Below, in pieces: positions 51,847 through 61,901 of a DNA stretch of 64,000 nucleotides. The stretch lies in NCBI RefSeq assembly GCF_035946055.1, contig NZ_CP108364.1, forward strand, positions 1,426,001 through 1,490,000, in the 5' to 3' direction. Position 1 is the stretch's first letter. The number at the start of each line of letters is the position of its first letter. This DNA comes from Streptomyces sp. NBC_01341 (GTDB lineage Bacteria > Actinomycetota > Actinomycetes > Streptomycetales > Streptomycetaceae). A program made the position numbers and the translations under genes. The notes below the pieces were generated by a model. That model was given only the letters and a program-made list of their open reading frames with translations. It was not told where the DNA came from and did no database searches.

Positions 51847-52413
51847 TCAGGCCGGGGGGGCCGGGAGCGAGGCGGTGAGCCGGAAGGTCATCCGGCCGAA
51901 GCTCACCTGGTCCCCGTCGCGCACCACGACCGACCCGACGACCCGCTGTCCGTTGACACAGGTGCCGTTCGTCGAGCCCAGGTCGCGCAGGATCCACCGG
52001 CTGCCGTGTGCGGTCAGTTCGGCGTGCAGCCGTGACACCGTCTCGTGGCTGAGCCGGAGTCCGTTGCCCGGATCACGGCCGATGAGCAGGGGGTGCGGGC
52101 CGGGCACGGGCAGCATCAGCTTGGGCAGCCGCTCCGACTGCCAGGCCCTGCGCACCCGTGCGGGGAAGGCGGAGACGCCGCCCACGGCACGGAAGAGCCC
52201 ACGGGTCCAGCGCCCGCCGGACTCCAGGTCGGAGGTGAGCGCCGCCAGGTCCTCGGGGCGCCGGGCGACCAGGGCGAGTTCCATGCGCCGCAGGAAGGTG
52301 TCGTGGGAGAGCTTGCCCTGGGCCGCGCCGTCCCTGAGCACACCGAGGACACGGTCGCGCTGGGCGTCGGACAACCGCGCGGGGTACGTGTGGGACTCGA
52401 AGGAGGACGTCAC
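51847..52413 (-). CDS. DUF1707 and FHA domain protein
   Basis: A 188-residue cytoplasmic protein. Residues about 10-62 are a DUF1707 SHOCT-like domain (ARLSDAQRDRVLGVLRDGAA, then RRMELALVARRPEDLAALTS). Residues about 105-180 are a forkhead-associated domain that binds phosphothreonine: HPLLIGRDPGNGLRLSHETV with the conserved Gly-Arg, then SRLHAEL and DLGSTNGTCVNGQRV. It lies convergent with treY, 16 bp from its stop. A target kinase is not visible here. Roles in envelope or secretion control are inferred from the families. Confidence 0.9.
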   Translation of the reverse strand: MTSSFESHTYPARLSDAQRDRVLGVLRDGAAQGKLSHDTFLRRMELALVARRPEDLAALTSDLESGGRWTRGLFRAVGGVSAFPARVRRAWQSERLPKLMLPVPGPHPLLIGRDPGNGLRLSHETVSRLHAELTAHGSRWILRDLGSTNGTCVNGQRVVGSVVVRDGDQVSFGRMTFRLTASLPAPPA

Positions 52414-52590
52414 ACTGCCGATTGTCGGGCCGACAGCCCGGGGGTGTCCAGAAGAACCCCGGTATCAGTGCTCCTGACCTGCACCGGAGCCCGCAAATCC
52501 CGTCTCGGGAAACAGGGTTGCCGCTCGCGGGCCGCTGGGAGCCGGTGCGCGGGCAGACCGGTGGACGTGCCCACCCGGCCGGCCACCGCG

Positions 52591-53985
52591 TCACGCGGGA
52601 GCGTGTCCACCTGGTGTGAGCGTCGTCTCCTGCGTGCTCCCGGTGCGCTGCGCGCTGATCACGTCGCGGTACCAGGCGTACGACTCCTTGGGGGTGCGCC
52701 GCAGCGTCTCGTAGTCGATGTGGACCAGGCCGAACCGTTTGCTCGCCCCCTCGGTCCACTCGACGTTGTCGGTCAGTGACCAGGTGAAGTAGCCGCGTAC
52801 GTCGACACCCGCGTCGATGGCCGTCCGCAGGGCTTCCAGGTGTCCCTCCAGGAAGGCGATGCGGCGGCCGTCGGCGACGGGCTCGTCGACGGCGCAGCCG
52901 TTCTCCGTGATGTAGACGGGCGGCAGCCTGTCGCCGAAGCGGTCACGCAACTGGCCGAGCGTCTCGGCGAGTCCTTCGGGGACGACGGGCCAGCCGAAGT
53001 CGGTGGTGTCGTACCCCTCGATCTCCCTGATGCCGAACGGCAGCCCCTCGGGCATGGCGTACCCCGAGAAGGAGTCGAGTGCCTCGGGCCGCGGGGCGCC
53101 CACGAGGGTCGGGTTGTAGTAGTTGACGCCGTACCAGTCGAGGGGAGCCGAGATGACCTTGAGGTCGTCCTCGACCGGCCCGGGCATCAGGGCGGCGAAG
53201 CCCTCGTCGGGATAGCGGCCGGTGAGGACCGGGTCGGCGAACAGCCAGTTGGTCAGGGTGTCGTAGAGTTCCGCGCCCACGCGGTCCTCGTCCGAGTCGC
53301 CCGCCGTCCAGACGGGCGAGTGGGAGAGCGCGATGCCGATGTTGTCCGCGCCCGCGGCGCGCAGCGCCCGCACGGCGAGGCCGTGCGCGAGGAGCTGGTG
53401 GTGGGCGGCCGGCAGGGCGTCGAAGAGGAGGGTGCGGCCGGGGGCGTGCTCGCCGAGCGCGTAGCCCAGCATGGTGACCTCGGCCGGTTCGTTGATGGTG
53501 ATCCACATGGGCACCCGGTCGGCGAGGCGCTCCGCGACGATTCCCGCGTACTCCGCGAAGCGGTAGGCGGTGTCCCGGTTCAGCCAGCCGCCCGCCTCGT
53601 CGAGCGGGAGCGGGGTGTCCCAGTGGTAGAGGGTCGGGGCCGGGGTGATGCCGTGCGCGCAGAGCTCGTCGACGAGCCGGTCGTAGAAGTCCAGCCCGGC
53701 GGGGTTGAGGGAGCCGCTCCCGCCGGGGACGACACGGGGCCAGCTGATGGAGAAGCGGAAGGCGTCCGCGCCGAGTCCGGCGAGCAGGGCGACGTCCTCG
53801 CGGTAGTGCTCGTGGAAGCCGGTGCCCCGGGTGGTGTCGGTGCCGTCCTTGATGCGGCCGGGCTGCGCGGCGAAGGCGTCCCAGCCGGACGGCCCCTTCC
53901 CGTCGGCGTCGAAGGCCCCCTCCGTCTGGAAAGCGGAGGCGGAGGCACCCCACAGGAATCCGGGTGGGAACGTCGGCACGGTCAT
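52591..53985 (-). CDS. GH1 beta-glucosidase
   Basis: A 464-residue cytoplasmic glycoside hydrolase family 1 enzyme. The acid/base Glu166 is in WITINEPAEVT and the nucleophile Glu361 in VYITENGCAVDE; the N-terminus FPPGFLWGASASAFQTEGAF and FRFSISWPRVVP are family hallmarks. It hydrolyses beta-glucosides such as cellobiose. It stands between treY and treZ on the opposite strand, so it may or may not be linked to trehalose metabolism. There is no transporter or LacI gene beside it. Confidence 0.95.
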   Translation of the reverse strand: MTVPTFPPGFLWGASASAFQTEGAFDADGKGPSGWDAFAAQPGRIKDGTDTTRGTGFHEHYREDVALLAGLGADAFRFSISWPRVVPGGSGSLNPAGLDFYDRLVDELCAHGITPAPTLYHWDTPLPLDEAGGWLNRDTAYRFAEYAGIVAERLADRVPMWITINEPAEVTMLGYALGEHAPGRTLLFDALPAAHHQLLAHGLAVRALRAAGADNIGIALSHSPVWTAGDSDEDRVGAELYDTLTNWLFADPVLTGRYPDEGFAALMPGPVEDDLKVISAPLDWYGVNYYNPTLVGAPRPEALDSFSGYAMPEGLPFGIREIEGYDTTDFGWPVVPEGLAETLGQLRDRFGDRLPPVYITENGCAVDEPVADGRRIAFLEGHLEALRTAIDAGVDVRGYFTWSLTDNVEWTEGASKRFGLVHIDYETLRRTPKESYAWYRDVISAQRTGSTQETTLTPGGHAPA

Positions 53986-54188
53986 CTCGGCCTCCAGCAG
54001 CCGTAAGAGGGACCTTGTATTACTGCCCGGGCTCGCCGCGAATGAGCGGAACCCGGCAGGGCAATGATCAGGACCAGACCCTAATCGTCAGGTGCGGGCT
54101 CGCTCCAGTGTCCCGGGGCCGTGCACGCGAATTCCGCCGATCATGGGGCCTCCGGCGCGGCATCCGGTTCATGGACGAGGAGTGGTGA

Positions 54189-55946
54189 ATGCAGTTCGAG
54201 GTGTGGGCTCCCGAGGCCGGGTCCGTGGCGCTCTGCACGGCGGGCGGGCGCGGCCCGATGGAGCGCGACCCTCTGCGGCCGGGCTGGTGGACCTCCGAGG
54301 CGGAGGCCGGGGACGGCGACCGGTACGGCTTCTCGCTGGACGGCGGCCCCGTGCTGCCCGATCCGCGGTCGCGGCGCCAGCCGGACGGGCCGGACGGCGA
54401 GAGCGCGGTAGTCGACCAGGACGCCCACGCCTGGCGGACCACGTGGGCGGGGCGGGGTCTGCCCGGCGCCGTCCTGTACGAGCTCCACGTCGGCACCTTC
54501 ACGGACGCGGGCACCTTCGACGCCGCGGCCGCGCGGCTCGGCCATCTCGTGGACCTCGGCATCACCCATGTGTCCGTGATGCCCGTCTGCCCGTTCCCGG
54601 GAACCCACGGGTGGGGGTACGAGGGAGTGTCACTGTGGGCGGTGCACGAGCCGTACGGAGGCCCGAGCGCACTGAAGCGCTTTGTCGACACGGCGCACGG
54701 CCTGGGTCTCGCCGTCGTCCTGGACGTGGTCCATAACCATCTGGGCCCTTCGGGCAACTACCTCCCGGCCTTCGGCCCGTACTTCACGGACACGCACCAC
54801 ACGCCCTGGGGCTCGGCCGTCAACCTGGACGCACCGGGGTCGGACGAGGTCCGGGCGTACCTGCTGGGCAGCGCCCTCGCCTGGCTGCGGGACTACCGGC
54901 TGGACGGCCTGCGCCTGGACGCCGTGCACGCACTGGCGGACAGCCGTGCGCTCACCTTCCTGGAGGAGTTGTCCACGGCCGTCGACGCGCTCGCCTCGGA
55001 GCTGGGGCGGCCGCTCGCGCTGATCGCCGAGTCCGACCTCTGCGACCCGCGGACGACGACGCCCCGCGGCGAGGGCGGCATCGGCCTGCACGCCCAGTGG
55101 AACGACGACTTCCACCACGCCCTGCACACCGCTCTCACCGGCGAATCCCAGGGCTACTACGCCGACTTCGCGACCGCCCCGCTGGCCGCCCTGGCCAAGA
55201 CGCTGACCAGCGCGTTCTTCCACAACGGCACGTACTCCAGCTTCCGGGGCCGCACGCACGGCCGCCGCGTGGACGTCACCCGGGCACCCGCGCACCGCTT
55301 CGTGGGTTACGCCCAGACGCACGACCAGATCGGCAACCGCGCCCTCGGCGACCGGCTCGCCGCCACGCTCCCGACCGGGCTCCAGGCGTGTGCGGCGGCG
55401 CTGGTGCTCACCGGGCCGTTCGTCCCGATGCTTTTCATGGGCGAGGAGTGGGGCGCCCGGACGCCGTGGCAGTTCTTCACCGACCACACCGATCCGGACC
55501 TCGCCCGCGCCGTGCGGGACGGCAGGCGGCGGGAGTTCGCGGAGCACGGCTGGGCCGAGGAGGAGATCCCGGACCCGCAGGACCCGGACACCCGGGGCCG
55601 GTCCTGCCTGGACTGGAGCGAAGCGGGGCGGGAGCCGCACTCCAGGCTCCTGGCCTGGTACCGCGAGCTGATCGCCCTCCGCCACGCCCTGCCCGACCTC
55701 TCCGACCCCGATCTCGCCTCGGTCAGGACGGCGTTCGACGAGGAGGCGCGCTGGCTCGTCTGCCGAAGGGGGGACCTGCGGGTCGTGGTCAACCTGTCGG
55801 GCAAGCCCGCCGCGATTCCGCTCGGCGCGGGCCGGCGCCGGGGTGGGGGCCGGGTGCTGGCCGCGTGGGAGCCGGCCGGCGCCCCGGGGCCGGACGGGCT
55901 GCTGCACCTTGCGCCGGAGTCCTGCGTGGTGCTGTCCGACGACTGA
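54189..55946 (+). CDS. treZ: Maltooligosyl trehalose trehalohydrolase
   Basis: A 585-residue GH13 enzyme that releases trehalose from maltooligosyl trehalose made by TreY. An N-terminal E-set/CBM48-like domain (FEVWAPEAGSVALCTAGGRG) precedes the barrel. Motifs: VLYELHVGTFTDAGTFDAAA, VVLDVVHNHLGPSGNYLPAF, LDGLRLDAVHALADSRALTF with the nucleophile Asp, ALIAESDLCDPRT with the acid Glu, and GYAQTHDQIGNRALGDRLAA, which includes the third catalytic Asp. It ends with a C-terminal beta-sandwich. The treZ gene is 2.4 kb from treY with two opposite-strand genes in between, so it must have its own promoter. Confidence 0.95.
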   Translation: MQFEVWAPEAGSVALCTAGGRGPMERDPLRPGWWTSEAEAGDGDRYGFSLDGGPVLPDPRSRRQPDGPDGESAVVDQDAHAWRTTWAGRGLPGAVLYELHVGTFTDAGTFDAAAARLGHLVDLGITHVSVMPVCPFPGTHGWGYEGVSLWAVHEPYGGPSALKRFVDTAHGLGLAVVLDVVHNHLGPSGNYLPAFGPYFTDTHHTPWGSAVNLDAPGSDEVRAYLLGSALAWLRDYRLDGLRLDAVHALADSRALTFLEELSTAVDALASELGRPLALIAESDLCDPRTTTPRGEGGIGLHAQWNDDFHHALHTALTGESQGYYADFATAPLAALAKTLTSAFFHNGTYSSFRGRTHGRRVDVTRAPAHRFVGYAQTHDQIGNRALGDRLAATLPTGLQACAAALVLTGPFVPMLFMGEEWGARTPWQFFTDHTDPDLARAVRDGRRREFAEHGWAEEEIPDPQDPDTRGRSCLDWSEAGREPHSRLLAWYRELIALRHALPDLSDPDLASVRTAFDEEARWLVCRRGDLRVVVNLSGKPAAIPLGAGRRRGGGRVLAAWEPAGAPGPDGLLHLAPESCVVLSDD

Positions 55947-56033
55947 ACAGGGCCGTCACCCTGGGGCGCGCCGGACCGAACCGGGGGCGCCGCCACCTCG
56001 GTCCTCAGCACCGGGGTAGGGCCGGACGGGCCG

Positions 56034-57164
56034 TCACTCCACGATCGCCATCTCGCGCGAGGTGGTGTTGAGCCGCCTGCCGCCGTCCTGAGTGACGGTC
56101 ACGATGTCCTCGATGCGGACGCCGAACCGGCCCGGGAGATAGATGCCCGGCTCGACGGAGAAGCACATCCCGGGCACGAGCGGCTGCTCCTCGCCCTCGA
56201 TCATGTAGGGCGGCTCGTGGGTGGTGACGCCGATGCCATGGCCGGTGCGGTGGATGAAACGCTCGCCGTAACCGGACTGCGTGATGACGGCGCGGGCCGC
56301 CCGGTCGATCTCCTGGCAGGCGACGCCCGGCCGGACGGCGCGGCAGCCCGCCTCCTGCGCCTCCCGCACGACGTCGTGGACGCGCTGCTCCTCGGCGGTC
56401 GGTTCACCGACGTGGACCGTGCGGGAGGTGTCGGAGCCGTAGCCGTGCTTCAGCCCGCCGAAGTCAAGGACGACCATGTCGCCCGCTTCGATGGTCCGGT
56501 CGCCGGCCTCGTGGTGGGGGTTCGCGCCGTTCGGTCCGGAGCCGACCACGGTGAAGTCGACCTGCGCGTGGCCGTGCTGCTTCAGCAGGGCCGCGAGGTC
56601 GGTGGCCACCTCGCTCTCCCGGCGCCCCGAGAACCGGACTTTCAGGATCTCCTCGTACGTGGCGTCGGCAGCCGCCCCGGCCGCGGCGAGCCGTTCAAGC
56701 TCGGCCGCGTCCTTGACCGCGCGGAGCATCGGCAGGGCGTCGGTGAGCGAGGCGTAGGAGGCGTCGGGGAGGTCCTTGCCCAGCGCCAGGAGGTGGAGCG
56801 CCCAGGCGTTGTCGCTGATCCCGAACCGGCCCTTGCGGTCGAGCAGCGCGGCTGTCAGGGCGTACGGATCGGCGGCGTCGGTCCACTCCCGCAGGGTGAG
56901 GGCGGGGGCGCCCGGGGCGCGCTCAGCGTCCGCTGCCTCCAGTGCCGGGACGACGAGGACGGGCTCGTGTCCCGCGCGCAGGACCAGCATGGTGAGGCGC
57001 TCGGTCTCGGCCGGCAGCCGGTAGCCGGTGAGGTGGACCATGTCGGGGCCGGGGGCCACGAGGACACCCGCCAGGCCGGCGGCGTCGGCGGACTCCGCCG
57101 CGCGGGCCATCCGGGCGCGGTAGTCCTCGGCGGTGAAGGGCGCGGGCTGGTCGGGGCTGGACAT
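56034..57164 (-). CDS. M24-family aminopeptidase P/Xaa-Pro dipeptidase-like protein
   Basis: A 376-residue creatinase/prolidase-type protein starting at ATG 57164 after AGGAGG. The N-terminal creatinase domain (VLVAPGPDMVHLTGYRLPAE) precedes the pita-bread metallopeptidase domain. Its metal ligands can be read in VVLDFGGLKHGYGSDTSRTV (two Asp), FIHRTGHGIGVTTHEPP (His), GMCFSVEPGIYLPG (Glu) and GVRIEDIVTVT (Glu). It should remove N-terminal residues before proline or split Xaa-Pro dipeptides using Mn2+ or Co2+. Monocistronic. Confidence 0.92.
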   Translation of the reverse strand: MSSPDQPAPFTAEDYRARMARAAESADAAGLAGVLVAPGPDMVHLTGYRLPAETERLTMLVLRAGHEPVLVVPALEAADAERAPGAPALTLREWTDAADPYALTAALLDRKGRFGISDNAWALHLLALGKDLPDASYASLTDALPMLRAVKDAAELERLAAAGAAADATYEEILKVRFSGRRESEVATDLAALLKQHGHAQVDFTVVGSGPNGANPHHEAGDRTIEAGDMVVLDFGGLKHGYGSDTSRTVHVGEPTAEEQRVHDVVREAQEAGCRAVRPGVACQEIDRAARAVITQSGYGERFIHRTGHGIGVTTHEPPYMIEGEEQPLVPGMCFSVEPGIYLPGRFGVRIEDIVTVTQDGGRRLNTTSREMAIVE

Positions 57165-57253
57165 GGGACCTCCTGGCGGGGCGATGCGGCACACAGCATC
57201 CTGCCCGTCCGCCCGGGCGGACGCGAGTATGGGCGCGAGTGCGCGGCACGGCC

Positions 57254-57889
57254 TCAGGGACGTCGCACGACGAGGTCGGCGCGGTCGCGGTACCGCTCGA
57301 CCAGCCGGGCGTTGCGCTCGTCGGAGCCGGCGACCCACCGCTCGGCGTGCGCCCGGGGCTTACCGAACCGGACATGCCGCTCCACGAGGCCGCTCACCCG
57401 CTCCCGCGGGTCGGCGTCGAGGAACCACACCTCGTCGAGCAGCCCGCGCACGGCGGCCCAGGGCCCCTCGTCCAGGAGCAGGTAGTTCCCCTCGGTCACG
57501 ACGAGCGGGATGTCCGGGGCGACGCACACCGAACCGGCGACCGGCTCCTCCAGTGCCCGGTCGAAGGCGGGCGCGTAGACCGGCCAGGGCTCCCCGGCCT
57601 TCCTCAGCCGCGCGAGGAGCGCCGCGTAACCGGCGGCGTCGAAGGTGTCGGGAGCGCCCTTGCGGGCGGCCAGGCCCAGGCGTTCGAGTTCCGCCCCGGC
57701 CAGGTGGAACCCGTCCATCGGGACGAGCACGGCGCGCCCCCGGAGCGCGTCGACGATCCGGGCCGCCAGGGTGGACTTCCCCGCTCCGGGCGGGCCCGCG
57801 ATGCCGAGGATGCGGCGGTCGCCCGGGTCGGCGAGCCCGCGGGCCCGGGCCACCAGGGCGGCGAGGTCGTTCGTGTCCATGGCGCGCAT
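57254..57889 (-). CDS. P-loop nucleoside/sugar kinase, uridine-kinase-like
   Basis: A 211-residue kinase with Walker A GIAGPPGAGKSTLAARIVDA (near residues 29-48) and Walker B-like VLVPMDGFHLAG. VVTEGNYLLLDEGPWAAVRG is typical of the PanK/uridine-kinase-like (YfdH/FrcK) group. The exact substrate is unknown; homologues are annotated as nucleoside/nucleotide kinase family. Two near-equal Met starts exist (57889 and 57880). Confidence 0.85.
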   Translation of the reverse strand: MRAMDTNDLAALVARARGLADPGDRRILGIAGPPGAGKSTLAARIVDALRGRAVLVPMDGFHLAGAELERLGLAARKGAPDTFDAAGYAALLARLRKAGEPWPVYAPAFDRALEEPVAGSVCVAPDIPLVVTEGNYLLLDEGPWAAVRGLLDEVWFLDADPRERVSGLVERHVRFGKPRAHAERWVAGSDERNARLVERYRDRADLVVRRP

Positions 57890-57966
57890 TGTCCACGGGC
57901 GGACGGGCCGCGCGTTAGTGTTACGTATAACTGAACTCTGCCGCCATTCCGAGGACGAGGATCCCC

Positions 57967-58353
57967 ATGTCCCACATCGCCCTGGTCACACTGGTCGTCC
58001 GCGACTACGACGAAGCCCTGTCCTTCTACACCGATGCCCTCGGCTTCGAGGTGGTGGAGGACACGGACCGGGGCGGCGGCACCCGTTGGGTGGTCGTGCG
58101 GCCGCGCGGCACGACGGGCACGGGGCTGCTGCTGGCCAGGGCCAAGGACGACGCCCAGCTGGCGGCCGTCGGGGCGCAGACCGGCGGCCGGGTCGGCTTC
58201 TTCCTGCACACGGAGGATTTCGCCGGTGACCACAGCCGGATGCTGGCGGCCGGAGTCCGCTTCCTGGAGGAACCCAGGCACGAGACGTACGGCTCCGTCG
58301 CGGTCTTCCAGGACCTCTACGGCAACCGGTGGGACCTGCTGCAGCCCGCGTGA
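57967..58353 (+). CDS. Glyoxalase/VOC-fold protein
   Basis: A 128-residue VOC protein starting MSHIALVTLVVRDYDEALSF. Its motifs (FYTDALGFEVVEDTDRGGGT, GGRVGFFLHTEDFAGDHSRM, YGSVAVFQDLYGNRWDLLQP) match the small single-domain subfamily with a likely metal triad of His, Glu and Asp/His. It differs clearly from the VOC protein at 18.4 kb. It is divergent from the kinase gene, with about 77 bp between. Confidence 0.9.
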   Translation: MSHIALVTLVVRDYDEALSFYTDALGFEVVEDTDRGGGTRWVVVRPRGTTGTGLLLARAKDDAQLAAVGAQTGGRVGFFLHTEDFAGDHSRMLAAGVRFLEEPRHETYGSVAVFQDLYGNRWDLLQPA

Positions 58354-58378
58354 GCCGAGCGGACGAGGAGGCCTGCCC

Positions 58379-59308
58379 TCACGCGGCCCGGGCCTCGGAG
58401 GCGCCGCCCGGCCGGGCCGCCGCGAGGAGTGCGTCGAGGACCGGCTTGATCAGTGGATGGCCCTCCGCCCCGTGCCGCACCGCGGCGAAGACCCTGCGGG
58501 TCGGGACGACGCCCTCGACCGGCCGGACCACCGCCTCGGCCGGCCCGGTGCCGCGCAGCGCCGAACGGGGTACCAGCGCCACCCCGGCGCCCGCCCCTGC
58601 CAGCGCGACCACCGCGTGGAAGTCGTCCGACGAGTGCTCGAGCCGGGGTGCGAACCCGGCGAGCTCGCAGGCCAGGACCACCACGTCGTGGCAGGGATTA
58701 CCGGGGTACGGGCCGATCCAGGCGTCCTTGGCGAGGTCCGCGACGGCCACGTGCTCCTGGCCGGCGAGAGGGTGGGCGGCCGGAAGCACCGCGTCGAAGG
58801 GCTCCGAGTACAGGGGCACCCGGGTCAGCCGCCGGTCGTCCTCGCCGGGCGCGCCGCGGTATTCGACGGCGACCGCCACATCGACCTGCCGGTCCAGCAC
58901 CATCGGCACGCTGGCGTCACCCTCGGCGTCCTGCACCCGCACCCGGATACCGGGTGCGGTGCGCGACAGCTCCGCGATCGCGGGGGCGAGGACGAGGCCG
59001 ATGCCCGTCGCGAACGCTGCGACGGTCACGGTGCCCGCCACACCGGCACCGTAGTCGGCGAGTTCCGCCTCGGCCCGCTCCAGCTGCGCGAGCACCGCGT
59101 TGGCGTGGGTCAGAAGGATCTCACCCGCCGGCGTCAGCCGGGCACCGCGTGCGCCGCGCTCGACGAGCCGGTGACCGGTCTCCTGCTCCAGGGCCGCGAG
59201 CTGCTGGGAGACCGCGGAGGGTGTGAGGTAGAGCGCGGCGGCCGCGGCGGTCACCGTACGGTGGTCGGCCACGGCACGGAGGATGCGCAGCCGCCGTGCA
59301 TCGATCAT
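58379..59308 (-). CDS. LysR-family regulator at the end of the threonine-degradation operon
   Basis: A 309-residue LysR protein starting MIDARRLRILRAVADHRTVT. The helix-turn-helix spans about 1-60 (ALYLTPSAVSQQLAALEQET) and the effector domain follows (VTVAAFATGIGLVLAPAIAE). It lies 29 bp after kbl on the same strand, so it is probably co-transcribed with tdh and kbl and may regulate them. Confidence 0.9.
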   Translation of the reverse strand: MIDARRLRILRAVADHRTVTAAAAALYLTPSAVSQQLAALEQETGHRLVERGARGARLTPAGEILLTHANAVLAQLERAEAELADYGAGVAGTVTVAAFATGIGLVLAPAIAELSRTAPGIRVRVQDAEGDASVPMVLDRQVDVAVAVEYRGAPGEDDRRLTRVPLYSEPFDAVLPAAHPLAGQEHVAVADLAKDAWIGPYPGNPCHDVVVLACELAGFAPRLEHSSDDFHAVVALAGAGAGVALVPRSALRGTGPAEAVVRPVEGVVPTRRVFAAVRHGAEGHPLIKPVLDALLAAARPGGASEARAA

Positions 59309-59337
59309 GCCCCCATTGTCCCTGGTGGCGGGAGTTG

Positions 59338-60531
59338 CTACGCCTCCAGTGCCTTCCGCGCGTCGACGAACGCGTCCACGGCGCGGTTGACGTCGTCGGT
59401 GGAGTGGGCGGCCGAGAGCTGGACGCGGATGCGCGCGGCCCCCTGCGGGACGACGGGGTACGAGAACCCGATCACGTACACACCGCGCTCGAGGAGCAGC
59501 TCCGCCATCCGGCCTGCCTTCGCCGCGTCCCCGATCATGACGGGGGCGATGGCGTGGTCGCCGGGCAGGATGTCGAAGCCCTCCTCGGTCATCCGGGAGC
59601 GGAAGAGCGCGGTGTTGGCGTTGAGCCGCTCGCGCAGGTCCCCCGCGGACTCCAGCAGGTCGATGACCTTGAGGGAGGAGGCGGCGATGACCGGGGCGAG
59701 CGAGTTGGAGAAGAGGTACGGGCGCGAGCGCTGGCGCAGCAGGGCCACGATCTCGGCGCGCGCCGCGACGTAGCCGCCGGACGCACCGCCCAGGGCCTTG
59801 CCGAGCGTGCCGGTGATGATGTCGACGCGGTCCATGACGCCGTGCAGCTCGGGGGTGCCCCGGCCGCCGGGTCCTACGAATCCGACGGCGTGCGAGTCGT
59901 CGACCATGACCATGGCCCCGTAGCGGTCGGCGAGGTCGCAGATCTCGGCGAGCGGCGCGACGTATCCGTCCATGGAGAAGACGCCGTCGGTGACGACGAG
60001 GCGGCGCCGCGCCCCGGAGGCTTCCTTGAGCTGCTGCTCCAGGTCGGCCATGTCGCGGTTGGCGTAGCGGTAGCGCTTCGCCTTGGACAGGCGGATGCCG
60101 TCGATGATCGAGGCGTGGTTGAGGGCGTCGGAGATCACCGCGTCCTCCGGGCCGAGCAGGGTCTCGAAGACTCCGCCGTTGGCGTCGAAGCAGGAGGAGT
60201 AGAGGATCGTGTCCTCCTGGCCGAGGAAGGCCGAGAGCCGCTGCTCCAGCTCCTTGTGGACCTCCTGGGTGCCGCAGATGAAGCGCACGGACGCCAGGCC
60301 GTAGCCCCAGCGGTCCAGGGCCTCGTGTGCCGCGGCGACGACCTCGGGGTGGTCGGCGAGCCCCAGGTAGTTGTTGGCGCAGAAGTTGAGGACCTCACCG
60401 GCGCGCCCACCGGAGGTGACGGCGACGGTGGCGGACTGCGGGGTGCCGATGACCCGCTCGGGCTTCTGGAGCCCGGCGTCGCGGATCTCGTCGAGGGTCG
60501 TGCGCAGGTCGTCGCGTACGGAATCGAACAT
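59338..60531 (-). CDS. kbl: Glycine C-acetyltransferase (2-amino-3-ketobutyrate CoA ligase)
   Basis: A 397-residue PLP enzyme of the alpha-oxoamine synthase family. The PLP Lys is in [20 protein letters not shown] (near residue 243). Other hallmarks are [40 protein letters not shown] and [20 protein letters not shown]. It splits 2-amino-3-ketobutyrate, the product of threonine dehydrogenase, with CoA to glycine and acetyl-CoA. It follows tdh by 44 bp. Confidence 0.95.
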   Translation of the reverse strand: MFDSVRDDLRTTLDEIRDAGLQKPERVIGTPQSATVAVTSGGRAGEVLNFCANNYLGLADHPEVVAAAHEALDRWGYGLASVRFICGTQEVHKELEQRLSAFLGQEDTILYSSCFDANGGVFETLLGPEDAVISDALNHASIIDGIRLSKAKRYRYANRDMADLEQQLKEASGARRRLVVTDGVFSMDGYVAPLAEICDLADRYGAMVMVDDSHAVGFVGPGGRGTPELHGVMDRVDIITGTLGKALGGASGGYVAARAEIVALLRQRSRPYLFSNSLAPVIAASSLKVIDLLESAGDLRERLNANTALFRSRMTEEGFDILPGDHAIAPVMIGDAAKAGRMAELLLERGVYVIGFSYPVVPQGAARIRVQLSAAHSTDDVNRAVDAFVDARKALEA

Positions 60532-60575
60532 TGAGGATGTCTCCCAGGTGGTTACGGGGGTGCGTGCGAGGAGCT

Positions 60576-61604
60576 TCAGGAGGCCCAGTCGAGCAGTACC
60601 TTGCCACCGAGACCGCTCGCGGCATCGTCGAACGCGGCTTCGAAGTCGCGGTACCCGTAGCGTCCGGTGATCACCGGGGCGAGGTCGAGCCCGCCCTCCA
60701 GGAGCACGGACATGGCGTACCAGGTCTCGTACATCTCGCGGCCGTAGATGCCCTTGATCGTGAGCATCGAGGTCACGACGCGGGACCAGTCGACGGGGAA
60801 CTCGGCCGCGGGCAGGCCGAGCATCGCGATCCGTCCGCCGTGCGTCATGTTCGCGATCATGTCCCGCATGGCCTCGGGGCGCCCGGACATCTCGAGGCCG
60901 ATGTCGAAGCCCTCGCGCAGGTTGAGGTGGCGCTGGCCGTCGGCGATGGTCTCGGTGCCGACGTTCAGGGCGAGGTCCACCCCGACCTTCCTGGCGAGCT
61001 CCAGCCGCGCCTCGCTGACGTCGGTGATGACGACGTTGCGGGCACCCGCGTGGCGGGCGACGGCGGCGGCCATGATGCCGATCGGGCCGGCGCCGGTGAT
61101 CAGCACGTCCTCCCCGACGAGGGGGAAGGACAGCGCCGTGTGCACGGCGTTGCCGAACGGGTCGAAGATCGCGGCGATGTCGAGGTCGACCTTGTCCCGG
61201 TGCACCCAGACGTTCGAGGCGGGCAGCGCGAGGTACTCGGCGAACGCTCCGTCCCGGCCGACGCCGAGCCCCAGGGTGGAGCGGCACAGGTGCCGGCGGC
61301 CGGCGAGGCAGTTGCGGCACTTCCCGCACACCAGGTGGCCTTCACCGCTGACCAGGTCGCCGATCTTGATGTCGACGACGTCCGCGCCGATCCCGGCGAC
61401 CTCGCCGACGAACTCGTGCCCGAGGATCAGCGGGGTGCGCACGGCCTGCTGGGCCCAGCCGTCGTAATCGCGGATGTGCAGGTCGGTGCCGCAGATCCCG
61501 GTGCGGAGGACCTTGATCAGCACGTCTCCGGGCCCGGTCTCGGGCTCCGGCACGTCCATCAGCCAGAGTCCGGGTTCGGCCTTGTGCTTCACGAGTGCCT
61601 TCAC
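60576..61604 (-). CDS. tdh: L-threonine 3-dehydrogenase
   Basis: A 342-residue zinc medium-chain dehydrogenase starting at GTG 61604 after GGGAG. Catalytic zinc ligands are in [17 protein letters not shown] (Cys) and [13 protein letters not shown] (His-Glu); the structural zinc site is [20 protein letters not shown]. The NAD-binding loop is [20 protein letters not shown]. It oxidises threonine to 2-amino-3-ketobutyrate for Kbl. First gene of the tdh-kbl-lysR unit. Confidence 0.95.
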   Translation of the reverse strand: MKALVKHKAEPGLWLMDVPEPETGPGDVLIKVLRTGICGTDLHIRDYDGWAQQAVRTPLILGHEFVGEVAGIGADVVDIKIGDLVSGEGHLVCGKCRNCLAGRRHLCRSTLGLGVGRDGAFAEYLALPASNVWVHRDKVDLDIAAIFDPFGNAVHTALSFPLVGEDVLITGAGPIGIMAAAVARHAGARNVVITDVSEARLELARKVGVDLALNVGTETIADGQRHLNLREGFDIGLEMSGRPEAMRDMIANMTHGGRIAMLGLPAAEFPVDWSRVVTSMLTIKGIYGREMYETWYAMSVLLEGGLDLAPVITGRYGYRDFEAAFDDAASGLGGKVLLDWAS

Positions 61605-61901
61605 GGGTGCGGCTCCCTGTCCTGGTGCGTGGCGTTCCCGGGCGCGGACGTGCCGGAGGCGGTCTGCGGCCCGGGGTGGCGGGGGATACGGCGGCCGGGA
61701 CAGAACGGGGCGCCTGTCACCGGAATCTCTGCCGTCACCAAGAAATGTGCCGCACCCGGCGCCTCAGGTCCATCGAGGATTTCTTAAGCGCGGCCGTAGA
61801 TCAGCTTCAGGCCCCCGGCCGGGAGGGCCACACGGGCCGCCCGGACGAAGGACGCCGGTGCAGCGGATCGCCGCAGTTCAGGGGCGGTACGGGCCCTCCC
61901 G

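Noticed and set aside
61741..61787. AAGAAAT...ATTTCTT inverted pair before tdh
   Set aside because: Arms are only 7 bp with about 30 bp between, and no known riboswitch or operator matches it.
60532..61901. Possible glycine riboswitch controlling kbl/tdh
   Set aside because: No paired glycine aptamer core could be recognised upstream of tdh or kbl.
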